From Acetobacteraceae bacterium (lineage in GTDB: Bacteria > Pseudomonadota > Alphaproteobacteria > Acetobacterales > Acetobacteraceae), in assembly GCA_003506895.1 (NCBI GenBank), contig DNXO01000132.1, positions 91,858 through 155,857 on the forward strand: DNA of 64,000 nt, given 5' to 3'. A program made the position numbers and the translations under genes. The notes under the pieces are model-generated. The model saw nothing but the letters and a program-made list of their open reading frames with translations. It ran no database searches and was not told where the DNA came from. This document shows positions 9,535 through 18,273 of this stretch, one piece after another; the first letter of the stretch is position 1, and each line of letters opens with the position of its first letter.

Positions 9535-11121
9535 TTACTGATCCAGCCAGACATCCTCGAACCGCCAATGGTTGTAGATCGTGTTCATGGCGATGTTGAG
9601 GCCATGCACCCGAGGCCACCAGCAGGTGCCGGCCTTGGCATGGAACACCACCGGCCTCGCACCGTCTTCTTGCAGCTTCTTGTCGATGTCCCACACCAGT
9701 TTACGCCGGGCGTCGATGTCCTTCATCTGCGACTGCTGGTGGAACTGCTTCTCCAGATCGGCGTTGCAATACGAGGTGTAGTTACGCTCCGATCCACACA
9801 GGAAATTCTCGAAGAACTGCACGTCGGGATCGTCGATGCCGGTGCCTTGCACGTTCATCGCGACCGAGAAATCCTTCCGCGCCAGGCGCGCGTACCACAC
9901 GGATGAATCCAGCGGTTCCAGTTCGGCCTGGATATAGATCGACTTCAAATGGTCGATCAGGATGACGGCAGCATCGCGATAATCCGGAATGTTCCGGGTG
10001 GTGACCTTCAGTTGCAGCATCTTGTCCGGGCCATAGCCCAGGGACTTCATGATCGCCCGGCCCTGCTCCCGGCTTTTTTCCACATCGGCGCCATAGCCGG
10101 GAACGGTTTCCATGTACTCCTTCGACCAGCCCCAGAACCCCTCGGGTGGCGGAAGGTTCGCACCGCCAACCTCGAATATCCCGCGACTCAGGATGTCGGA
10201 GAACGCCTTGCGGTCGATCGACAGCACCATCGCCTTGCGGATCTGTTCGTTGTCGAACGGCGGCCGCTCCCGGTTGACCAGAAGGTTGCCCTGCGTGCCG
10301 GTTGGTTGCAGCACGCACTGCATCGTGGGCACCTGCTCTTGCAGGCTTTTGGTCAGTTCGGGCGTCAGGTCGGAGGTAAACGACAGATCGAACTTGCCCG
10401 TCGCCATCGCCAGCAGCATCGTCGAGCGGTTGGGAATGATGGTGTATTCGATCGCGTCCAGATACGGCTTGCCCGGCTTCCAGTAGTCGGGGTTGCGGAT
10501 CAGACGGATGGATTCATTTTGCTTGAACGACTCGAACTTGAACGGCCCGGTGCCGATCGGATGGGTCCGCATCTCGTTGGCCGGAACATGGCACGGATAG
10601 ACCGGGGAGAACCCACCGGCGAACATCGCCATGATCGAGGGCTGCGGGTCATACAGGTGGAAGACGACCGTGTCGTCGCCGTCGGTGACCACGTCCTTGA
10701 TGTTGAACCACCAGGTCTTGCGCGGGTTTTTCCGCAGCTTGCCGTTGACCTTGCCGGTCAGCATATCCCAGGTGCATTTGACGTCCGCACTGGTGAACGG
10801 CTTGCCGTCGTGCCACTTCACGCCCTGATGCAGCTTGAACGTCAGCGTGCGGTCATCGTCGCTCCAGGCCCACGACGTTGCGAGGTCGGGAACCACTTTG
10901 TCCAACCGGTTCACCGGACTGGCCGGGTCGAACACCACCAGATTGTTGAATACCGCCATGAACGGCATGTCGGTGGAAATCGTCGCTTCCTCCAGAATCG
11001 AGGCGCTGGGCGGATTGTCGCGATGGGTAACGCGCAGCGTGCCCCCCTGCTTCTGGGCGAGCGCCGGCTGAGCCAGACCGAGCAGACAGACGACCGCCAG
11101 CCACAGGCGAGATCGCTTCAT
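9535..11121 (-). CDS. Peptide/nickel-type ABC transporter substrate-binding protein
   Basis: A 528-residue periplasmic binding protein of family 5 (DppA/OppA). The signal peptide is MKRSRLWLAVVCLLGLAQPA with cleavage near ALAQ-K. Typical segments include VVPDLATSWAWSDDDRTLTF, GVKWHDGKPFTSADV and GTGPFKFESFKQNESIRL. The start at 11121 gives the clear signal peptide; the frame upstream of it is non-coding. First gene of the importer operon. The ligand could be peptides, glutathione or another small solute. Confidence 0.9.
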   Translation of the reverse strand: MKRSRLWLAVVCLLGLAQPALAQKQGGTLRVTHRDNPPSASILEEATISTDMPFMAVFNNLVVFDPASPVNRLDKVVPDLATSWAWSDDDRTLTFKLHQGVKWHDGKPFTSADVKCTWDMLTGKVNGKLRKNPRKTWWFNIKDVVTDGDDTVVFHLYDPQPSIMAMFAGGFSPVYPCHVPANEMRTHPIGTGPFKFESFKQNESIRLIRNPDYWKPGKPYLDAIEYTIIPNRSTMLLAMATGKFDLSFTSDLTPELTKSLQEQVPTMQCVLQPTGTQGNLLVNRERPPFDNEQIRKAMVLSIDRKAFSDILSRGIFEVGGANLPPPEGFWGWSKEYMETVPGYGADVEKSREQGRAIMKSLGYGPDKMLQLKVTTRNIPDYRDAAVILIDHLKSIYIQAELEPLDSSVWYARLARKDFSVAMNVQGTGIDDPDVQFFENFLCGSERNYTSYCNADLEKQFHQQSQMKDIDARRKLVWDIDKKLQEDGARPVVFHAKAGTCWWPRVHGLNIAMNTIYNHWRFEDVWLDQ

Positions 11122-11280
11122 TCGACGTTCCCTTTTTTTATGTGGGACCCACTTAGCGAAGGCCCGAGTAGTGACAGTGTGTATCGGCGTGCCCGGTATG
11201 GCAATCAGGCGGGCGACGCACAATCCACGACGGTCCTTATGCCTGCCCGCCGCCGGGTGGGCTGCCACACCGTATATGCA

Positions 11281-11316
11281 GGTGTCATGGCCGGACTTGA
11301 TCCGGCCGCTGACACC
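11281..11316. repeat. Dispersed palindromic element between operons
   Basis: A near-perfect inverted repeat: GGTGTCA and GGCCGGA on the left pair with TCCGGCC and TGACACC on the right around CTTGA. The core TCATGGCCGGACTTGATCC is of the palindrome type scattered between genes in many alphaproteobacteria. It sits between the acyl-CoA dehydrogenase stop and the dpp operon start and may end transcription of the former. Confidence 0.55.
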
Positions 11317-11344
11317 AAAACCACCCCGATCCGCCGGCTCCTCC

Positions 11345-12526
11345 TCAGTAAGACCGCGGCATCCCCAGCACATGCTGCCCGACATACCCCAGGATCAGGT
11401 TCGTCGAGATCGGGGCGATCTGATACAGCCGCACCTCCCGCCATTTACGCTCGATCTCGTATTCCCTGGCATAGGAGAACCCGCCAAACGTCTGCATCGC
11501 CGTATCGGCGGCCTTCCACGCCGACTCCGATGCCAGCAGCTTGGCGATGTTGGCATCCGCCCCGCATTCCTTGCCATTATCGAACAACGCCGCCGCGCGA
11601 CGACACACCATATCCGCCGCCTCCAGCTCCGCCCATGCTCGGGCGATAGGGAACTGCACCGCCTGGTTCTTGCCGATCGGGGAGCCGAACACGACCCGAT
11701 CCTTGGCGTACTGGGTCGCCTTCTTCACGAACCACTTGCCGTCGCCGACCGCCTCGCTGGCGACCAGAATACGTTCGGCGTTCATGCCGTCCAGGATGTA
11801 GCGGAACCCCTTCCCCTCCTCGCCGATCAGGCTGTCGGCGGGAATCCGGAAATTGTCGAAGAAGATTTCCGTCGTGTTGTGGTTGATCATCGCCTTGATC
11901 GGGCGAATCTCCAGGCCCTTGCCGGTATTCCGTCCGGTGATATCGATCAGGAACACCGACAACCCGTCGCTGCGCTTCTTCACCTGATCGACCGAGGTCG
12001 TGCGCGCCAGCAGCAGCATCATGTCGGAGTGCATGGCCCGCGATGTCCACACCTTCTGCCCGGTAATCAGATACGAATCGCCATCCCGCACAGCGCGCGT
12101 CTTCAACTGCGTCGTGTCCGATCCGGTGGTAGGCTCCGTCACCCCGAACGCCTGCAGGCGGATACGGCCGGCGGCGATCTCGGGCAAATACCGCCGCTTC
12201 TGCGCCTCCGACCCGTGCCGCAGCAGCGTGCCCATGATGTACATCTGCGCATGGCCCTGGCTGGCGACGCAGCCGGAGGCGTTGATTTCCTCCAGGATCA
12301 CCGCCGCGGCGCGCAGCGGCAGGCCCGATCCGCCGTATTCCTCGGGGATCAGCGCGCCCAGAAATCCGGCCTGGGTGAGTTCGTTCACGAATTCGGTCGG
12401 GTAGGCTTCCTTTTCCTCCAGCCCGCTCCAGTACGTGCCGGGATATTGGGCACAGATCTTGCGGACCGAGTCGCGCAGTTCGGGATAGTCTTCGCCCAGG
12501 GCGACAAAGGTTTCCTCGGACATCAT
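11345..12526 (-). CDS. Acyl-CoA dehydrogenase
   Basis: A 393-residue flavoprotein of the acyl-CoA dehydrogenase family, catalysing alpha,beta-dehydrogenation of an acyl-CoA. Family segments: FGVTEPTTGSDTTQLKTRA, YLITGQKVWTSRA, and C-terminal MQTFGGFSYAREYEIERKWRE. The substrate chain is unknown. Two ATGs in tandem mark the start. It stands alone, divergent from the glycosyltransferase gene. Confidence 0.9.
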   Translation of the reverse strand: MMSEETFVALGEDYPELRDSVRKICAQYPGTYWSGLEEKEAYPTEFVNELTQAGFLGALIPEEYGGSGLPLRAAAVILEEINASGCVASQGHAQMYIMGTLLRHGSEAQKRRYLPEIAAGRIRLQAFGVTEPTTGSDTTQLKTRAVRDGDSYLITGQKVWTSRAMHSDMMLLLARTTSVDQVKKRSDGLSVFLIDITGRNTGKGLEIRPIKAMINHNTTEIFFDNFRIPADSLIGEEGKGFRYILDGMNAERILVASEAVGDGKWFVKKATQYAKDRVVFGSPIGKNQAVQFPIARAWAELEAADMVCRRAAALFDNGKECGADANIAKLLASESAWKAADTAMQTFGGFSYAREYEIERKWREVRLYQIAPISTNLILGYVGQHVLGMPRSY

Positions 12527-12605
12527 AAGGCTCCGTTGATTTGGTTGACGCGCACGCTGCCCTCCGATGGTCGCCGGGTCAAACCCTTGCTAATGCATTC
12601 CCGAG

Positions 12606-13478
12606 ATGAAAATTCTGTTCGTGACATCCAACCGGCTTGGCGACGCGGTGCTGTCCACCGGTTTGCTGGACCATCTGATCCGCACATACCCGGCGGCCAG
12701 GATCACCGTGGTCTGCGGCCCGGTGGCCGAGGGCGTGTTCGCGCGCATGCCGAACCGGGAGCGGACGATCGTGTTGAGCAAGCTGCCCTATGGCCGGCAC
12801 TGGCTGCCGTTATGGACGAAAGCCGCCACGCATTTCTGGGACCTTGTCGTCGATATCCGCGGATCGGCGCTGTCCTGGCTGGTGCCCACGCGGCGCCGAG
12901 CGGTGTTTCGCAGAGTGGCGGGGCCGAAGGTCGCGCAATTGGCCGCGATCCTGGGTTTATCGCCGCCACCGTTGCCCGTCGTATGGACGGCGGCGGCGGA
13001 CCGGCGGCGCGCCGCGGACCTGCTGCCGGCGGATCGACCGATCATCGTGCTGGCCCCGACCGCGAACTGGCAACCGAAGGTTTGGCCAGCGGATCGATTC
13101 GCCTCGGTTTTTCAGAACCTGGCTGTGTCGCTACTCCCAAACGCCGTGGCGGTGGTGTTAGGGGGGCCAGGCCAGGCGGAACGAAATATGGCCGCGCCAC
13201 TGTTGGCCGCGCTGCCGCGCGCAGTCGATCTCGTGGGCGTCCTGTCGCTGCCGGAAGTCGCCGCCGTGCTGCAACGGGCAGCCTTGTTCGTTGGCAATGA
13301 TTCCGGGTTGATGCACCTCTCGGCTGCCGCCGGCGCCCCGACCATTGGCCTGTTCGGGCCGACCGACGCCAGTATCTACGCGCCAGCCGGACGTTGTGCC
13401 GTGGCGGTCGTCCAACCCTCGATGGATGCGATTTCCGTGCGACAGGTGACCGATGCGGCCAGAACCCTGCTGATCTGA
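12606..13478 (+). CDS. Glycosyltransferase family 9 (heptosyltransferase-like)
   Basis: A 290-residue GT9 enzyme with two Rossmann halves. The N-terminus MKILFVTSNRLGDAVLSTG is the ADP-heptose:LPS heptosyltransferase start; the C-terminal donor motif is FVGNDSGLMHLSAAAGAPT followed by GLFGPTD. It probably adds heptose or another sugar to lipopolysaccharide core; hldE, which makes ADP-heptose, is also in this window. No LPS operon surrounds it. Confidence 0.85.
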   Translation: MKILFVTSNRLGDAVLSTGLLDHLIRTYPAARITVVCGPVAEGVFARMPNRERTIVLSKLPYGRHWLPLWTKAATHFWDLVVDIRGSALSWLVPTRRRAVFRRVAGPKVAQLAAILGLSPPPLPVVWTAAADRRRAADLLPADRPIIVLAPTANWQPKVWPADRFASVFQNLAVSLLPNAVAVVLGGPGQAERNMAAPLLAALPRAVDLVGVLSLPEVAAVLQRAALFVGNDSGLMHLSAAAGAPTIGLFGPTDASIYAPAGRCAVAVVQPSMDAISVRQVTDAARTLLI

Positions 13479-13580
13479 ACGGCTTCGTTGCCGCGAATGT
13501 GTCCAGACGGATGCCGATCCCGCCTTGAACGCAAGGCAAATTATCTGGGTAATACCGCATCAATACAGGGGAGATGCGTC

Positions 13581-14096
13581 ATGAAATCAAGTGTCATGCT
13601 GGCAGCCGCGGCAGCGGTCCTTTCCGTATCAGCACAAGCCGCCGACCCGCAAGTCGAACGTGGGAAATATCTCGTTCAAATTGCCGGCTGCACGGATTGC
13701 CACACCCCCGGACATTTCATGGGTCATCCTGACATGGGCCGCTACCTCGGTGGATCGGATGTCGGTTTCGGCCTTCCCGGCGCGGGCGTGTTCGTTGGCC
13801 CCAATCTGACGCCTGATAAGGAAACTGGGATCGGCAACTGGTCCGCCCAGCAGATCGTCACCGCGATCACCACCGGACAGCGGCCAGATGGGCGGGTTCT
13901 GGCGCCGGTAATGCCTTGGCGGGGGTTTTCCGCGCTGACCAAGACCGACGGGTTGGCGATCGCGGCCTATTTGAAGAGTTTGCCCCCTGTCGCCAACAAA
14001 GTGCCCGGGCCCTTCGGGCCCGAAGATAAGCCGACGGTCTTCGTGATGTCGGTCAAGCCGGGCCGGGTCTACACCAGCGAGCAATCGACGAAGTAG
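13581..14096 (+). CDS. Secreted single-heme c-type cytochrome
   Basis: A 171-residue periplasmic cytochrome c. The signal peptide (MKSSVMLAAAAAVLSVSA) is followed by mature sequence from about ADPQVERG. One heme-binding motif CTDCH is present, with GPNLTPDKETGIGNWS typical of alcohol-dehydrogenase-type and sorbitol-dehydrogenase-type cytochrome subunits, and a probable axial Met in PVMPWRGF. The electron donor is not encoded nearby. An ATG at 13581 after GGGGAGATGCGTC is the start; its stop abuts that of the convergent regulator. Confidence 0.85.
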   Translation: MKSSVMLAAAAAVLSVSAQAADPQVERGKYLVQIAGCTDCHTPGHFMGHPDMGRYLGGSDVGFGLPGAGVFVGPNLTPDKETGIGNWSAQQIVTAITTGQRPDGRVLAPVMPWRGFSALTKTDGLAIAAYLKSLPPVANKVPGPFGPEDKPTVFVMSVKPGRVYTSEQSTK

Positions 14097-14873
14097 TCAG
14101 CCGATCACGGACAGCAGCGTATCCAAGGTTTCGGGGACGGTTCGCCCCGACGTCTCCAGTTGGATGTCCGCACGCGCATACAGCGCCTCGCGGCTGGCCA
14201 GGATCGCGCGCAGGTCGTCCATGGAGCGTCGGTTGTCCCGCATTGGCCGAAGGTCGCCCTGGTCGATGACGCGCTGCATGTGTTCCTCGGGCCTGGCTTT
14301 CACCCAGACCGTCTGGCAGGCGCCCAGCAGCCGGTCGAACGTCGCGGCTTCAGCGACGATGCCGCCACCGGCGGCGATGACGACGCGTGGATAGGTGGCG
14401 ATCACACGGTCAAGGACGCCACGCTCCAGCCGGCGGAAACCGGCCTGGCCGTGGAGTTCCATGATCTCCGTCAGATCCAGCCCGGCTTCCTTTTCGACCT
14501 CATGGTCAAGTTCCAGGAAGGGTATCCCAAGGCGGCTCGCCAGACGTGGGCCCAGCGTGGATTTGCCGGCACCGCGCAGTCCAATCAGGGCGATGCGGTC
14601 GCGATGCTCCGGCACGCGGAAGACCGGGGCGGCCGCCGGGACCGTCTCGTCTTCCAGCAGGGCACGCAGATTGACGTGCAGCGCGTCAGCCAACGCCCGC
14701 AGCAACAGGATGGAGCCGTTGCCGGTGCCGGACTCGACCGCGGAGATATAGCGCTCCGACACACCGGACTGCGCGGCCAGGATGCGGCGGGTCATGCCGC
14801 GCCGGGCGCGCAGCAGACGCACGCGCTGACCAAGGGCGCGCAGGAAATCCATGTCGTCGTTGGCCGGGGTCAT
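14097..14873 (-). CDS. XRE-shikimate kinase fusion regulator (BzdR/BoxR type)
   Basis: A 258-residue two-domain protein. Residues 10-65 form an XRE helix-turn-helix (RRGMTRRILAAQSGVSERYI). Residues 90-258 are shikimate-kinase-like with P-loop IGLRGAGKSTLGPRLA and a GGG motif (VVIAAGGGIV). This is the architecture of BzdR/BoxR, the benzoyl-CoA-sensing repressors of benzoate catabolism. Its ATGA overlap with livF ties it to the importer operon, so it probably senses the imported compound or its CoA ester. No box or bzd catabolic genes are visible. A true aroK is unlikely because of the DNA-binding domain. Confidence 0.85.
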   Translation of the reverse strand: MTPANDDMDFLRALGQRVRLLRARRGMTRRILAAQSGVSERYISAVESGTGNGSILLLRALADALHVNLRALLEDETVPAAAPVFRVPEHRDRIALIGLRGAGKSTLGPRLASRLGIPFLELDHEVEKEAGLDLTEIMELHGQAGFRRLERGVLDRVIATYPRVVIAAGGGIVAEAATFDRLLGACQTVWVKARPEEHMQRVIDQGDLRPMRDNRRSMDDLRAILASREALYARADIQLETSGRTVPETLDTLLSVIG

Positions 14874-15571
14874 GCGTCAACCCCAAGGTGACGGTGCATC
14901 AGGCCGGTGTCCGCGCGCAAAAGCTCGGGGGTGCCAGTCCAGGCGATCTGGCCCTTGACCAGAATAATGACGCGATCGGCGAGCGACAGCACCGCCGAGA
15001 CGGTCTTATCGACAACCACCACCGCGACCCCCGCCTGGCGAACCAGTCCGATCACCCGCCAGATCTCGTCGCGGATCAGCGGCGCCAGGCCCTCGGTCGC
15101 CTCGTCCAGAATCAGCAGCCTGGGGTTGGTCATCAGCGCCCGTCCGATAGCCAGCATCTGCTGTTCGCCGCCGGACAGTTGATTGCCGCGGTTGGACGCC
15201 CTTTGGCCCAACCGGGGAAACAGGTCCAGCACGCGGGCTTCGGTCCAATCGCCCTTAGTGGCGGCGAGGCGAAGGTTCTCCATCACTGTCAGGCTGGCGA
15301 AGATGCCGCGGCCTTCCGGTACCACCGCGATACCCCGCCGAACCCGGGCGAATGCCGGGAGGCGGGCCGCGTCGGTGCCGTCGATCAGTATTTGGCCCTC
15401 CAGTGCGGGCAGCAGACCGATCAGGGCGCGGATCAGCGTTGTCTTGCCCATCCCGTTGCGGCCCATCAGGCCGATTGTCTCGCCGGACTTTATGTCCAGA
15501 TCGATACCGCGCAGGACGCGGCTGTCGCCGTAGCCAGCCGCAAGGGCGCGGGCGGACAGGATTGGGGTCAT
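14870..15571 (-). CDS. livF: Branched-chain amino acid type ABC ATPase (LivF)
   Basis: A 233-residue ABC ATPase of the HAAT family: Walker A GLMGRNGMGKTTLIRALI, signature LSGGEQQMLAIGRAL and Walker B LLILDEATEGLAPL. It overlaps the LivM-LivG gene by ATGA at its start and the regulator by ATGA at its end. With the regulator type in mind, the transported solute may be an aromatic acid rather than an amino acid. Confidence 0.92.
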   Translation of the reverse strand: MTPILSARALAAGYGDSRVLRGIDLDIKSGETIGLMGRNGMGKTTLIRALIGLLPALEGQILIDGTDAARLPAFARVRRGIAVVPEGRGIFASLTVMENLRLAATKGDWTEARVLDLFPRLGQRASNRGNQLSGGEQQMLAIGRALMTNPRLLILDEATEGLAPLIRDEIWRVIGLVRQAGVAVVVVDKTVSAVLSLADRVIILVKGQIAWTGTPELLRADTGLMHRHLGVDA

Positions 15572-17283
15572 ATACCGTGCCCCAGATAGGCATCCCGCAC
15601 GTCGGCGGAGCCGCGGATTTCGGCCGGTGTACCGCGTGCCAGAACACGGCCGTTGACCATGACGGTGACGATATCGGCGACCGCGAACACGACGTCCATG
15701 TCATGCTCGATCAGCAGCACGGCGTGGTCCTTGGCCAGATCGCGCAGCAGGGCGGCGACGGGGAGGGATTCCTCCGGACCCAGGCCGGCGAGGGGTTCGT
15801 CCAGCAGCAGGACCGAAGGGTTGCCCGCCTGGGCCATGGCGATTTCCAGCAGGCGGGCCTGACCGTGGCTGAGCATTCCGGCGGTGGCGTCCGCCATCGC
15901 GGACAGGCCGGACCGATCGAGGGCGATCCAAGCGGTCTGAACCAGATCGTCCGTTGCGGCGGACCTGAGCAGGCCAATCGAAGCCCTGGCCTGGGCGGCG
16001 AGGCGCGCATTCTCCAGCACCGTCATGTCACGCATCACGTTGGTGCGCTGGAAAGTGCGGCCGATGCCCAGGCTGCCGCGCTTCCAGGCCGGATCGGCGG
16101 AGATGTCACGGCCGTCGAGTGAAACCCGGCCGGATGTCAGCGGGATTTCGCCAGACAACAGGTTGACCAGCGTGCTCTTGCCGGCGCCATTCGGGCCGAT
16201 CACGGCGTGCAAAATGCCTTGCTCCAGGGTCAGCGAAACCTGGTCAACGGCCAGCAGACCGCCGAAGCGGCGGCTGACGCTTTCGGCGCGCAGTATCGCC
16301 GGCTTTCCGCCCCGGTCACGGTTCGATTCGGCTCCCATGACAGGGCGCGGGATCGGGGTGCCCGGACCACGGCGGGTCCACAGGCCGGCCAGCCCCTGCC
16401 GCAGGAACACCACCGCCAGCAGGAACACCACGCCCTCAATCAGTTTCGGCCGGTCGGTGATCAGCGAACCGGCTTCCTGAATCGCGGTCAGCGCGAACGC
16501 GCCGAGGATCGGTCCGTGCAGAGCCCCGATCCCGCCCAGCAGAATCATCAACAGTGCCTCGGCGGAGCGATGCCATCCCAAAAGGTCGGGGCTGACGAAG
16601 CCGTCCGTCAGGGTGGACATATGCCCGGCCAGACCGCCAAGAGCGCCGGCCAGGACAAACGCGATCAGCTTCAGGCGTTGGACATCGTGGCCCAGCGCGG
16701 CCATGCGGTTTTCGTTGGAGCGGATGCCTTGCAGCGCGTGCCCCAGGGCGGTGCGCATCAGGGCGCATAGGCTGGCGTAAACAACCGTCAGGACACCCAG
16801 GTTCAGCAGCAGCATGACCATCGGCCGCGCCGACCTGGAAACCAAGAATCCGATTGCCGGGCGTTGGATGAACTGCCCATCCGTTCCGCCGCCCAGGGGC
16901 GTGTCGTGGAACACGAAGAACAGCATCTGGCCAAACGCCAGGGTGGACATCAGGAAGAAGAATCCCTTCGTCCGCAACGCCAACGGGCCGATCAGCAGCG
17001 CCGCCACGCCCGCCACCGCCATCGCGGCCGGCAGCGTAATCCAGATCGGCGGAGAACCAAGCAAATAGATGGTGTAGGCGCCCAGTCCAAAGAAGCCGGC
17101 CTGGGCCAGGCTGACCAGCCCGGTCGCTCCGGCCAAGACCTGAAGGCTGAGCGCGAACAGCGCCGCCACCAGGGCCGTGGATGCCAGTTGCATGTGCCAG
17201 GGCGACGCCCAGAACGGCATGGAGGCGATCGCCAACGCCGCCGCGCCCAACAGCGACTGACCGGTGCGGGAGGCGACGATCAT
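15568..17283 (-). CDS. Fused ABC permease-ATPase (LivM-LivG)
   Basis: A 571-residue fusion of two importer parts. Residues 1-320 are the LivM permease (several membrane helices, FFFLMSTLAFGQMLF, and the EAA-like LQGIRSNENRMAALG). Residues 345-571 are the LivG ATPase with Walker A IGPNGAGKSTLVNLL, signature LSHGQARLLEIAMA and Walker B LLLDEPLAGLGPEE. The linker holds no start signal, so one chain is made. Such fusions are known in the HAAT family. ATG 17283 overlaps the livH stop by ATGA. Partner of LivH and LivF. Confidence 0.9.
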   Translation of the reverse strand: MIVASRTGQSLLGAAALAIASMPFWASPWHMQLASTALVAALFALSLQVLAGATGLVSLAQAGFFGLGAYTIYLLGSPPIWITLPAAMAVAGVAALLIGPLALRTKGFFFLMSTLAFGQMLFFVFHDTPLGGGTDGQFIQRPAIGFLVSRSARPMVMLLLNLGVLTVVYASLCALMRTALGHALQGIRSNENRMAALGHDVQRLKLIAFVLAGALGGLAGHMSTLTDGFVSPDLLGWHRSAEALLMILLGGIGALHGPILGAFALTAIQEAGSLITDRPKLIEGVVFLLAVVFLRQGLAGLWTRRGPGTPIPRPVMGAESNRDRGGKPAILRAESVSRRFGGLLAVDQVSLTLEQGILHAVIGPNGAGKSTLVNLLSGEIPLTSGRVSLDGRDISADPAWKRGSLGIGRTFQRTNVMRDMTVLENARLAAQARASIGLLRSAATDDLVQTAWIALDRSGLSAMADATAGMLSHGQARLLEIAMAQAGNPSVLLLDEPLAGLGPEESLPVAALLRDLAKDHAVLLIEHDMDVVFAVADIVTVMVNGRVLARGTPAEIRGSADVRDAYLGHGI

Positions 17284-18143
17284 CCGCGTCCGAACAGTCC
17301 GGTTGGCCGCCACAACAGCACGGCAGCCATCATGGCACACACCGCGATGCCGGCGGCCTGAGGCAGATAGGCTTTTCCAAGCGTGTCGATCAGTCCAACC
17401 AACAGCGCGGCCCAAAAGGCTCCCGCGATCGAACCCAGGCCGCCGATGACGACGACGATGAACGACAGGATCAGGAACCCATCCCCCATACCCGGATAGA
17501 CCGACTGCAACGGTGCGGCGAGCGCCCCCGCCAGCATCGCCAGGGCGGTCCCGGCGGCGAAAACCATCGTATGGATGCGGCTGGCATCGAGCCCCAGAAG
17601 ATCCAGCATCTCGGTGTTCTCGGCGGCCGCGCGGATGGCGGAACCGATGCGGGTGCGCTCGATCAGCCATGCCATCGCGGCGGCGGTGGCGAGGCAGATC
17701 GCAAGCACCACCAGCCGATAAGCGGAATAGCCGAAGCCGCCGATCACCGGGACCGAGAAATCCAGCGCGGCGGGGATCGGCACGCTATGGAACGCGTTGC
17801 CGAGAAGGGCTGAACGGGCTTCCTCGAACAGCAGGATCAGCGCGAACGTCAGCAACACCTGATCAAGGTGCGGGCGCGTGCGGAAGCGGCGGAACAAGGT
17901 GCGTTCCAGGGCCGCACCGAACGCCAGACCGCCAAGAACGGCGGCCGGAAGCGCCAGCCAGAAGTATCCGGTCGCACTAGCGACGGCGAAGGCAAGATAA
18001 GCGCCGATCATGAACAGGCTGCCATGGGCGAGGTTGATGACGCCCATGACGCCGAAGATCAGCGTCAGCCCGCTGCTGATCAGGAACAGCAGCAAGCCGT
18101 ACTGAACCCCGTTCAAAAGCTGGGCAACGACGCCAGTCAGCAT
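17280..18143 (-). CDS. livH: Branched-chain amino acid type ABC permease (LivH)
   Basis: A 287-residue integral membrane permease with the LivH pattern: LLFLISSGLTLIFGVMGVINLAHG at the N-terminus (GVINLAHG is diagnostic) and FIVVVIGGLGSIAGAFWAA near the C-terminus. It follows the binding-protein gene by 130 bases, a gap in which I see no gene, and overlaps the LivM-LivG gene. Confidence 0.92.
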   Translation of the reverse strand: MLTGVVAQLLNGVQYGLLLFLISSGLTLIFGVMGVINLAHGSLFMIGAYLAFAVASATGYFWLALPAAVLGGLAFGAALERTLFRRFRTRPHLDQVLLTFALILLFEEARSALLGNAFHSVPIPAALDFSVPVIGGFGYSAYRLVVLAICLATAAAMAWLIERTRIGSAIRAAAENTEMLDLLGLDASRIHTMVFAAGTALAMLAGALAAPLQSVYPGMGDGFLILSFIVVVIGGLGSIAGAFWAALLVGLIDTLGKAYLPQAAGIAVCAMMAAVLLWRPTGLFGRG

Positions 18144-18273
18144 CCGTCCTTAGTACCTGTTAAGAAATAACCGAATCGGATCGTGCGAGGCGTTAGGCTA
18201 TCATCGCCATGACCGAATTGAGCAGCGGTGCCACACATGACCCGGCTATTTCCCCGCAGACCCCAAGGAACCC

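Noticed and set aside
13540..13560. GCCTTG-AACG-CAAGGC as terminator of the GT9 gene
   Set aside because: Approximate position only; the stem is short and no T-run follows.
15568..17670. A 700-residue frame for the LivM-LivG gene starting at 17670
   Set aside because: The first 129 residues are the shadow of livH; the ATG at 17283 overlaps the livH stop and begins at the first membrane helix.
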